The notes under the pieces were generated by a model. That model was not told where the DNA came from, ran no database searches, and saw only the letters and a list, made by a program, of their open reading frames with translations. The translations under genes were made by a program, and so were the position numbers. Positions 57,101 to 64,000 of a stretch of 64,000 nucleotides of DNA are shown piece by piece; within the stretch, counting starts at the first letter, position 1, and the number at the start of each line of letters is the position of its first letter. Origin of the DNA: Aurantibrevibacter litoralis (GTDB lineage: Bacteria; Bacteroidota; Bacteroidia; Flavobacteriales; Flavobacteriaceae); NCBI RefSeq assembly GCF_034651555.1, contig NZ_JAYEEQ010000021.1:1-64000 (forward strand). The letters run 5' to 3'.

Positions 57101-58213
57101 CTAATTAATGGGCATCATTAGGGTTTTACTTAGTTCTTTTGCGCGTTCAGCTATTTCTTTTTCTATCGCTTTCGTTTGTTGTTCATAATTTCTTCGGCAT
57201 TCGCTTCCTTGTTGGTGCGGGGGACAATTTTTTCTTTGTTCCCTGAGGCGGGCTATTTCTTCTTGTTTTCCTTTTAGCCACGAAACGATGTCATTAGCTC
57301 TTTCAATTCCAGACTGTAAATGGTAGTCAAAAGGGATTACCTTGTAATTTTTGGTATTGACACCCCACTCTTCAATTTTTTCAAGGTGAATTAGCTTCAT
57401 AACCCCTTCCGGCATTTCTGTGATAGCTAAAAACTTTTGCTTTTTTTCCAGAACATCTTTAAATACCCCTACGCCAAAGCCCATGAGGGGAACACCGGTA
57501 GGGATTTGAGCTTCCTCTTTGGCAAACCAAAAGGTCACTTCCTTTTGGCCCCCTTCAGCTAAAGTGTACTTGCCCCGATATGCTTCCAAAGGGCTATCCC
57601 TATCAACAACTACCGAATTGTCTTTAGCTGAGTTCAAAACCTCCAAACTTTTTAAATAGGTATCTGTAAGCACATCTGAAAAATTTAAGCCTGTGGGTGC
57701 CTTAAGACATAGTTTTCCTTCTTCGTTATGATTCAAAAAAAGCATTACATCGCTCTGGCTGTTACGTATTAGAAATTCAATAGTATAAGGACGTAAGTAA
57801 GGATTGTTTTTTACGGAACTAAACAGCGGGTTTTCGACGATGTCAGTGCCCGACACATAAATGGAATTGTCGTTACTGTTTACTTTGTAACGAATGGTTC
57901 CGGTATAACCATCCACATTAAAAAACTGTTCTATTTCAAAATTAAACTTATAAACCCCACTCAAATCTGATGGATTTTCGGAAATTCCTGCCGGCATGTC
58001 GAAGTACTTCGTATCATCGAAGGGGGTGCCTTGTTCAACAATGGGCATGGTTTCAAATTTTCCATCGTGCCGCCATTGGATTTTCATCTCATGTATTTTA
58101 TGACTAGCGGCTTCCCTTTGTTCGTCCGCAAAAGGATTGGGAATTACACCTGTAGTCATGGCCAAAGCTGAGACGCCGACTGCACCCAAAATAACTTTTA
58201 CAATTGTTTTCAT
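57101..58213 (-). CDS. Exported protein of unknown function
   Basis: A 370-aa protein with an N-terminal hydrophobic signal (IVKVILGAVGVSALAMTTGV). The body is strand-rich; the C-terminal 70 residues are a charged coiled coil (ANDIVSWLKGKQEEIARLREQRKN, EQQTKAIEKEIAERAKELSK). I do not recognise a family. Its start overlaps the stop of the OmpA gene (TAATG), so they are translated together and probably act together in the periplasm or envelope. Confidence 0.7.
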   Translation of the reverse strand: MKTIVKVILGAVGVSALAMTTGVIPNPFADEQREAASHKIHEMKIQWRHDGKFETMPIVEQGTPFDDTKYFDMPAGISENPSDLSGVYKFNFEIEQFFNVDGYTGTIRYKVNSNDNSIYVSGTDIVENPLFSSVKNNPYLRPYTIEFLIRNSQSDVMLFLNHNEEGKLCLKAPTGLNFSDVLTDTYLKSLEVLNSAKDNSVVVDRDSPLEAYRGKYTLAEGGQKEVTFWFAKEEAQIPTGVPLMGFGVGVFKDVLEKKQKFLAITEMPEGVMKLIHLEKIEEWGVNTKNYKVIPFDYHLQSGIERANDIVSWLKGKQEEIARLREQRKNCPPHQQGSECRRNYEQQTKAIEKEIAERAKELSKTLMMPIN

Positions 58214-59493
58214 TATGGAATGGGTTGAAATTCAACTCTTCTGTTTTGTGCCTTTCCTTCGGTGGTGGTATTGTCTGCAATGGGTTCATTTTCACCCCGT
58301 CCCTGATACATTAACCTATTCTTGTCAACACCCATATTGTCCGTAAAATAGTGCATCACTGATGCGGCTCTAGATTTGGAAAGGGTCATGTTTTTTACTG
58401 CGTCCCCATCACTATCGGTATGTCCTATTATATTTATTCTGATATTGGGATCTTCTTGTAGCACCTTCCCAATTTTGTTAAGGATTTCGAAGGATTCTTT
58501 TTTAATAATATCAGAACCGGAATCGAAAACAATTTGTTGGGTTGTAAAACCCCCTTTTAAGATTTTGGATCGGATATCTTCACCTTCCTCGGTTATTTTT
58601 ATTTTGGAAATAGCTACGATATGATTCTCTTTTGCGGTTGTACCTTTTAAGTAGAATTGAATATAATTTCCAAAGTTGGAAGCAAGAAATGAGGGAAGGT
58701 CAATGGTTTTTTCGTTGTCTATAAACACTCTTAATCTTGAACCGTTTACCACAATGGCAAAATGGGTAGTCGTATTTAGTTTCTCTACCATTTTAAAGGG
58801 TATTTTGTTGTCGATCTTGGGCGTTATTTTTCCCCAATTTTGAACCTGTAATTGATTTGGGATTTCGGACCCTTTCCATAGTGAGAAGCCAAATTTGGCC
58901 CCCTGTTGTGGTTTGTTCAATGTTTTTTCGCCGGAGAATATCAAACCGAATTCAGACCCTGCAAGTCCCTTATATTCCAGATTTTCGGTGATAAGATCAA
59001 ACTCTAGAGCATAATTTTCCTGAAGTTTTGAAATTTTAGCGATATAATTGCCATTTGGGTTCAGTTTCAAGGCTTTTTCTGAGCCAACCATAATAATTTC
59101 CCCTCCGGAGTTCGTTTCCCAGTGCGCAGGGAAATCCCCTTTTGTATCCTTGACAAAGTTTTCATAAAATAACACTTCACCCTCTGGAAAAAACTGACTT
59201 CCGGTACTTATTTTGGAATCCGATTCAGTGGTAGGGGAACCCGGTTTTTCTAATTTCTCAGAAATTTCGTTTTTATTCTTTTGAGAGGTATTTTTGTCGG
59301 AATCTTTTTTGTCCGATTCAAATACTTCATCCAGAACTTCGTCGGTTTTTTTTGCTGTTTCTTTTTCTACGCGCCTTTCTACGGTGCGCTCGGCAGATTT
59401 TTCAGCTTTCTTTTTTATTTTGTTTAAAATTTGGGCGTTGGCAAAAGACATGCTCAACAGGGTAATAAACAATAAAAGGTGTTTTGTTTTCAT
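58213..59493 (-). CDS. OmpA-family protein
   Basis: A 426-aa exported protein. Signal peptide ends FANAQ; a highly charged region (about 25-90, KIKKKAEKSAERTVERRVEKETAKK) follows; the middle resembles a concanavalin-like or DUF1080-type sandwich (FYENFVKDTKGDFPAHWETNSGG); the C-terminal OmpA domain is clear (IVFDSGSDIIKKESFEILNKIGKVLQEDPNIRINIIGHTDSDGD, LSKSRAASV, GRGENEPIADN), which binds peptidoglycan. Coupled with the downstream unknown gene. Probably anchors envelope material to the cell wall. Confidence 0.92.
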   Translation of the reverse strand: MKTKHLLLFITLLSMSFANAQILNKIKKKAEKSAERTVERRVEKETAKKTDEVLDEVFESDKKDSDKNTSQKNKNEISEKLEKPGSPTTESDSKISTGSQFFPEGEVLFYENFVKDTKGDFPAHWETNSGGEIIMVGSEKALKLNPNGNYIAKISKLQENYALEFDLITENLEYKGLAGSEFGLIFSGEKTLNKPQQGAKFGFSLWKGSEIPNQLQVQNWGKITPKIDNKIPFKMVEKLNTTTHFAIVVNGSRLRVFIDNEKTIDLPSFLASNFGNYIQFYLKGTTAKENHIVAISKIKITEEGEDIRSKILKGGFTTQQIVFDSGSDIIKKESFEILNKIGKVLQEDPNIRINIIGHTDSDGDAVKNMTLSKSRAASVMHYFTDNMGVDKNRLMYQGRGENEPIADNTTTEGKAQNRRVEFQPIP

Positions 59494-59504
59494 AATTCTT
59501 TATG

Positions 59505-60266
59505 TTAAAGGGTTCTGTTTTGGTAAGTAATATTGAGTTGAATTGGACTTCCGGTAAAATTGTATTCAACGACGCTAATATTATCATTCGCATCCCGGGA
59601 ATTGACAACTTCAAAATCTTGAACACCAAATTCATAATGATTGATTTGTTTTTGGTTGAAGAAATAAAACAAATGCCCGCTATTGAATAAAGCTAAATCA
59701 AATTGAAGTGCTATTTGAGGCACAACATTTTTAAAAACCCCTGCATTTACGTCATCTAAGGTAATGGTAAGATTTGGATTTGGAAAAAAAGAACTTGAGT
59801 ATAGATTGGGGTTATTTGAGGCATCAAGGCTTATCCCGAAAGTGTCACCATCAGTCAATGTATATGTATTTTCTGTAGTATTATATGAAACTGCAAAGGT
59901 TTCGGAATCGCCGCCTGTTTCATCAATTATTGAAGATAGTTTTCCTGAGGAATTATAAACAAACGTCCTTATGGCGGGACCTCCTAAAAAACCCGAATTA
60001 TCTACTCGGGTAATTTTACCATTGGTGTAACTATAGTTTTTTGTTCTGATACTGCCTTCCCTGTCGGTTAGTGTGATTCTAGAAATGGTGTTGTCTGTAT
60101 TGTATTGAATGACAATAGTTTCATCATTGTTCGGATTTGCAAAACCTGTTGCTTCTATTTCTGTAGGGAAATAGCCTTTTGGACCATTGTTAGAATCATC
60201 GTCATTGCTGCATGATACTGTGAACAATGTTAAAAATAGTGATGTGATAATTTTGAGTGCTTTCAT
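59505..60266 (-). CDS. Small lipoprotein of unknown function
   Basis: A 253-aa predicted lipoprotein (lipobox VSCSNDDDSNN) of mainly beta strands. It resembles RHS/YD-like strand pairs in the repeated FVYNSSGKLSSII and YSYTNGKITRVDNSG segments, a pattern common in Bacteroidota lipoproteins. The next upstream gene has the same SNDDDSN start, so the two look like diverged paralogues. Function unknown. Confidence 0.75.
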   Translation of the reverse strand: MKALKIITSLFLTLFTVSCSNDDDSNNGPKGYFPTEIEATGFANPNNDETIVIQYNTDNTISRITLTDREGSIRTKNYSYTNGKITRVDNSGFLGGPAIRTFVYNSSGKLSSIIDETGGDSETFAVSYNTTENTYTLTDGDTFGISLDASNNPNLYSSSFFPNPNLTITLDDVNAGVFKNVVPQIALQFDLALFNSGHLFYFFNQKQINHYEFGVQDFEVVNSRDANDNISVVEYNFTGSPIQLNITYQNRTL

Positions 60267-60284
60267 AAGGATTTGAGTTTTATG

Positions 60285-61061
60285 TTATTGGAATTTGGTT
60301 TCGTAAGTGTAAGTTTTGATAGAAAATATACTGGTTTCATCATTTACGTAGGTTGTTGTTGAACCTAAAAGACCTTGGGTATTTAAAATTTGTTCATTTC
60401 TGTAGTTTACTGTAATACCACCGGGCGTAAGCTCTTCAAAAGCACTATTAGTGTTTTGATTTGGAGAAATAAAATTAAAATCGCTGGCAAAACCCAAACC
60501 ATTGAGCGTTTCATAAATAAGTATTGGTATGTAGATGTCAAAATTCTCAATCCCCTTGGAATTGTTATATTCGAAAGTGTGAACTGCTTCACTTGAAAAA
60601 AAGTAACCTTCAAAATTGTTAGCATCATCAAAAAACCAAGTTCTATGTAAAGATGAATAGTTATTTTCTAAGGAATTATAGTTGATTTCAAAAGCGTTTA
60701 TACTACCCTCAATATGTTCTTCTATTTGAAATAATATATCCTGAGGGGTATATTGAAATTCTATGGTTCTTGAGGAACCTGATGGACTTTCTATACCAAC
60801 TGCTGCCAATTTTTTGGTATCGTTATAACTGCAAGCAAAACGAAATGTAGAATTATCTGCAAGCGTTTTTACCACGGTATTGATGGTGTTATCATTGTTA
60901 TAATCTACAGTAAGCGTATAATTTGATAGTGAAGATGCCGGATAAGTGACCTCTACTGTTTTGAGTAAACTGATTCTCACTTTATTTGAGTCATCATCAT
61001 TGCTGCAAGCATTCAATATGAATAAACTAACTAGGATAGTAATGAGGTGTTTTGGGTTCAT
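60285..61061 (-). CDS. Small lipoprotein of unknown function, probable paralogue of the next gene
   Basis: A 258-aa lipoprotein (lipobox NACSNDDDSN) with segments such as LTVDYNNDNTINTVVKTLADNS and FEYNNSKGIENFD that match the layout of the lipoprotein at 59505. It lies between a 51-aa gene and that lipoprotein in one minus-strand series. No function can be assigned. Confidence 0.75.
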   Translation of the reverse strand: MNPKHLITILVSLFILNACSNDDDSNKVRISLLKTVEVTYPASSLSNYTLTVDYNNDNTINTVVKTLADNSTFRFACSYNDTKKLAAVGIESPSGSSRTIEFQYTPQDILFQIEEHIEGSINAFEINYNSLENNYSSLHRTWFFDDANNFEGYFFSSEAVHTFEYNNSKGIENFDIYIPILIYETLNGLGFASDFNFISPNQNTNSAFEELTPGGITVNYRNEQILNTQGLLGSTTTYVNDETSIFSIKTYTYETKFQ

Positions 61062-61064
61062 AAA

Positions 61065-61220
61065 TCATTGTTTTTTAAAGGTGGTTGTTTTTAGAATTTT
61101 ATTTTTATGTACAACATTTAACTCATAGCTACCATCATCTAAATTGTCAATATTGAGTCGTATTTTTTGTGAAGGAATTTGATGTAAATAAGCCTCATAG
61201 TGAAACTTCCTTTTAGCCAT
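61065..61220 (-). CDS. Small 51-aa protein
   Basis: An unlisted open frame, ATG 61220 to TGA 61065, coding for a basic protein whose middle (IRLNIDNLDDGSYELNVVHKNKILK) has the strand-turn-strand pattern of a small beta domain, resembling the C-terminal strand of DUF-type sorting tails. It sits three bases before the first lipoprotein gene of the series, with a TAnnTTTG promoter match at 61249-61256 on the same strand. Translation is plausible but not proven. Confidence 0.55.
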   Translation of the reverse strand: MAKRKFHYEAYLHQIPSQKIRLNIDNLDDGSYELNVVHKNKILKTTTFKKQ

Positions 61221-61248
61221 AGCACTTTGTCAATTTTTTAGGATATAT

Positions 61249-61256
61249 CAAAATTA
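61249..61256 (-). promoter_or_regulatory. -7 box of the lipoprotein series
   Basis: TAATTTTG on the minus strand, an exact TAnnTTTG match, 28 bases upstream of the 51-aa gene start. Confidence 0.45.
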
Positions 61257-61319
61257 TGATGATTCTAATGCCAGAACTTGTAATTATGTAACCAATGAAT
61301 GGAATGATGTAACATCAAT

Positions 61320-61349
61320 AAAAAAAGCCTCATTTATAGAGGCTTTTTA
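61320..61349. terminator. Terminator of the hybrid kinase gene
   Basis: AAAAAGCCTC with GAGGCTTTTT around a 7-base loop, 20 bases after the kinase stop; the A run and T run make it usable on both strands. Confidence 0.85.
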
Positions 61350-61368
61350 AAAAGAAGTAAGCTGATTG

Positions 61369-64000
61369 CTACAATGATTTTTGGTACTCCGAAGGTGCCA
61401 CTTTGTATAGCTCCTTAAAACATTTTGAGAAATAGAACAGGTCATTAAACCCAACACCATAAGCAATTTCAGAAATGGATAGCTTTTTGTTTTTCATTAA
61501 ATCGGCGGCCGTCTTTAAGCGTTCGTTGCGCACAAACTCTGTAGCAGAAACGCCAAAAAGCGATTTTAGTTTTCTATGCAACTGCATTCGGCTTATGGCC
61601 ATTTTACTTGCAAATAGCTCCGTATTGAAATCCGGATTAGCAAATTCCTCTTGAAATACTTCCTGTAAGCGATTTATAAACCTTTCATCTACCGAATTAA
61701 TCAAAATCCCTGTAGGTTTTAGAATCAGTTCCTGACTATAATGTGCTTGCAGTTTTTTGCGTTCCTGAATTTGTTGTTTTACAGTAGCTTTTAAGACATC
61801 ATGGCTAAAAGGTTTGGTCAGAAAAGCGTCGGCCGTGCTTTGTAAAGCTTCTAAATGTGTTCCTGCGGAAGTTTTTGCCGTCAATAAAACAATGGGAATA
61901 AAGGAGGTGAGTTCATTGTTTTTGAGTTGTTTTGAGAACTCAAAGCCATCCATTTCGGGCATCATGATGTCGGATACTATGCAATCAGGGATTTCTCTTT
62001 GTGCCATGACTAAGGCTTCTTTTCCATTTGTGGCAAAAATCACTTTAAATTCTACTTCAAAAATGGAGGCAATAATAGTTCGTATTTCTGGATGATCATC
62101 TACAACTAATAAAATAGGTAAGTCCTGAGTGTTTTCTCCAGTTTCAATCGGCAGGTGATCAAACTCCCGGGGTGTAGTAGTAACAACCGCATGCTTCAAA
62201 TTAGATCGTAGTGGAAGTGTCACTGTAAATGTGAGCTGATTACTGTTTAAGTTCGTATCGATTTTGCCTTCATAAAGCTGAACTAATTCCTTTACTAATG
62301 CCAAACCAATACCAGCACCATCATTATTAGTGTTGCTTTGATAAAAACGTTCGAACAGTTTAGATACGTCATTTGGTGTTAAATCGCTACTCTTATTGCT
62401 TATAATTAATTGTAAATGAGCCTCTAATATTTTCGATTCAAAATGGATGCTTTCATTGGTATCGCCATATTTTAAAGCATTACTCAATAAATTGCTGACA
62501 ATTTTTTCTATCACATCCTTATCATAGAATAGAGGTGATGTGGTTTTTTCAATATGGACTACTAAAGGCTTTTGAACCTCTTTAGATTGATATTCAAAAG
62601 GAGAAACGAGACTTTCTAAAAAAGAAGATAAATTTCCCTGCTTTAAAATGAGTTGCAAACTGCCACTATCAATTTTGGAAAGTTCCAGCAATTGATCAAC
62701 TAATTCCAACATACGATTGGAGTTGTTTTCTATCATATCCAATTGCGCTTTTTGTGAAGCATCTACATGTATTCTTAAATTTTGAACAGGGCTTTTAATT
62801 AAAGTTAAAGGTGTTCGGAATTCATGGGAAATATTAGCAAAAAAGCGTGATTTTAAATCATTTAATTCTTTGATTTTCTTAGCGGTTTTCAGCTTATTGC
62901 TATAGATCCAATAAATAACAGCAAATGCTATCAGAAGGAAAGCAACCAACCCTATGTAGACGAGTTTTTGTGTTTCCTTAACAGCATTTTCTGCCTTTAG
63001 AAGGGCAATTTCCTGTTCTTTTTTTTCGGTTTGGTATTTGGCTTCGATTTCCTGAAGACTTTTGGAATTCTCTAATATCGTTAAACTATCGGTTAATTGC
63101 TGATACTGTCTGGCAAAACTTAGAGCGGTTTTAAAATCTTTTTTTTGTTCGTAGGACTGAGATAGGAGCTTAAGAATTTGTGGACTATTGTAAGTAATAT
63201 TCATATTCTCATAAATCTCCCATGCTTTTTGAAGATACGGGATGCTGATATCCGGTTGCTTCTCCAATCTCGAAATTTCGGCAAGATTTACAAGGCCATT
63301 GGCTTCCCAAAATTGATCGCCAGCTTCTAGCGCATAATCCAAAGATGCTTCAAAATAGTGCTTTGCTTCCCCATACTCTTTTAGCTTTAGGTAACCTGCC
63401 CCTATCCAATTCGTTATTATTGTTAATTCATTTAAGTTACCTGCCGTTTTGTAGTATTGTAATGGGGCTCCTAGCTTGTTAATAGAAGCTCTGTATTGAC
63501 CGCTGTTCCAAAGTAATTGTCCTAATTTTACCATGATGTGGTTTTCTCCTTCTACATGCCCTAATGATTTAAATACAGAAGAACTTCTATTGAAGTACGT
63601 TTCTGCCTTGTCATAATTTTTTAGTCCCATGTAGATATTTCCGATGTTGGACAGGGCAGACGCAAGGGCAGTTTCCTGTTTGTCTTTGGCGTGAAAAATG
63701 GAGTCGACCTTTAGGTAATACATAAGCGCTTGCTCCATTTTATTTTCATAGAAAAAATCGTTCCCTAGTTTGTTGTAGATTTTATAAAGGTTTTCCCAAT
63801 GATTTTCTTTTTTAGCCACCTCGAAGGCTTTAAAAGTTAGTTCTTTAGAAGCTTCAAAATGGCCCAGTTTTGTTTCCACACTGGCTAGCCGAATATAACA
63901 ATCAACTATCTTTTTATTATCCATTGAGTTTTCTGCCAAACGAAGTGCTTCATGTAGGGTTTGGCTAACACTGTCCATTTTTGATTGATTGTAATAATAG
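61369..64000 (-). CDS. Hybrid two-component system histidine kinase/response regulator (partial)
   Basis: At least 869 aa, running off the window edge; the frame is still open upstream of the ATG at 63978, and no signal peptide is seen, so the true start is probably outside. N-terminal TPR repeats (to about 330) would be periplasmic, then a membrane segment (LVYIGLVAFLLIAFAVIYWIYS), HisKA with FFANISHEFRTPL, HATPase (NLLSNALKYGD, GAGIGLALVKEL), a receiver domain (LLVVDDHPEIRTII, SDIMMPEMDGFE) and a C-terminal AraC HTH. This is the one-piece sensor-regulator type usual in Bacteroidota. The stimulus is unknown; the lipoprotein genes downstream could be targets. Confidence 0.93.
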   Translation of the reverse strand, partial: YYYNQSKMDSVSQTLHEALRLAENSMDNKKIVDCYIRLASVETKLGHFEASKELTFKAFEVAKKENHWENLYKIYNKLGNDFFYENKMEQALMYYLKVDSIFHAKDKQETALASALSNIGNIYMGLKNYDKAETYFNRSSSVFKSLGHVEGENHIMVKLGQLLWNSGQYRASINKLGAPLQYYKTAGNLNELTIITNWIGAGYLKLKEYGEAKHYFEASLDYALEAGDQFWEANGLVNLAEISRLEKQPDISIPYLQKAWEIYENMNITYNSPQILKLLSQSYEQKKDFKTALSFARQYQQLTDSLTILENSKSLQEIEAKYQTEKKEQEIALLKAENAVKETQKLVYIGLVAFLLIAFAVIYWIYSNKLKTAKKIKELNDLKSRFFANISHEFRTPLTLIKSPVQNLRIHVDASQKAQLDMIENNSNRMLELVDQLLELSKIDSGSLQLILKQGNLSSFLESLVSPFEYQSKEVQKPLVVHIEKTTSPLFYDKDVIEKIVSNLLSNALKYGDTNESIHFESKILEAHLQLIISNKSSDLTPNDVSKLFERFYQSNTNNDGAGIGLALVKELVQLYEGKIDTNLNSNQLTFTVTLPLRSNLKHAVVTTTPREFDHLPIETGENTQDLPILLVVDDHPEIRTIIASIFEVEFKVIFATNGKEALVMAQREIPDCIVSDIMMPEMDGFEFSKQLKNNELTSFIPIVLLTAKTSAGTHLEALQSTADAFLTKPFSHDVLKATVKQQIQERKKLQAHYSQELILKPTGILINSVDERFINRLQEVFQEEFANPDFNTELFASKMAISRMQLHRKLKSLFGVSATEFVRNERLKTAADLMKNKKLSISEIAYGVGFNDLFYFSKCFKELYKVAPSEYQKSL

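Overview
The window is a chromosomal segment from a member of Bacteroidota, most likely a marine Flavobacteriaceae. The evidence is the gliding-motility ATPase GldA, DUF5686 and head-GIN (DUF2807) envelope proteins, a split metH, a sulfite reductase with a HEPN-like tail, promoters with the Bacteroidetes TAnnTTTG -7 element, A-rich start sites without Shine-Dalgarno sequences, and low GC. It holds no rRNA, tRNA, CRISPR array, phage or insertion sequence that I can recognise. It is mainly a biosynthetic core region interrupted by short structured repeats.

Region by region. 1-4.1 kb (minus): nucleoside transporter, bifunctional nuclease, etfA and etfB behind a 24-bp palindrome that overlaps the promoter. 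4.4-12.2 kb: pyruvate dehydrogenase E1 beta, a DUF5686 outer-membrane protein, soluble and membrane pyrophosphatases, a deoxynucleoside kinase. 12.3-34.7 kb: a large methionine, sulfate and one-carbon region. It contains metK (SAM-II riboswitch), a metX-aspartokinase-homoserine dehydrogenase fusion (SAM-I riboswitch), metZ (behind an unidentified pseudoknotted leader), an Rrf2 regulator, cysH-cysD-cysN-sir-cobA-siroheme synthase-FNR, a second SAM-I riboswitch, and metH split in two halves with a four-helix-bundle gene between them, then metF. Together these reduce sulfate to sulfide, make siroheme for sulfite reductase, fix sulfide into homocysteine, methylate it and make SAM, with SAM-sensing RNAs closing the loop.

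34.8-42.8 kb: envelope and stress genes (lipid A deacylase-like protein, GIN lipoprotein, beta-lactamase-family protein, YtxH/holin-like operon, DUF1328, a repeat lipoprotein), an AraC regulator and gldA. 43-47.3 kb: pheA, aminotransferase, tyrA and DAHP synthase-chorismate mutase behind a clear Phe/Tyr leader-peptide attenuator. 47.3-48 kb: a repeat island. 48-53.6 kb: a GIN protein, an alpha/beta hydrolase, rsgA, dtd, mazG-like and aroA. 53.6-64 kb (minus): exported unknown proteins, a collagen-like pseudogene with two in-frame stops, OmpA, two related lipoproteins, a small unlisted 51-aa gene and a hybrid histidine kinase cut by the window edge.

The most notable points are RNA-level regulation (two classes of SAM riboswitch, a candidate new leader RNA on metZ, an aromatic attenuator), a pair of identical-architecture operators probably read by the Rrf2 protein, heptamer repeat arrays that have become the coding ends of both metH halves around a four-helix-bundle gene, and a three-copy multi-hairpin repeat. 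All calls come from reading the sequence; no search or folding program was run.
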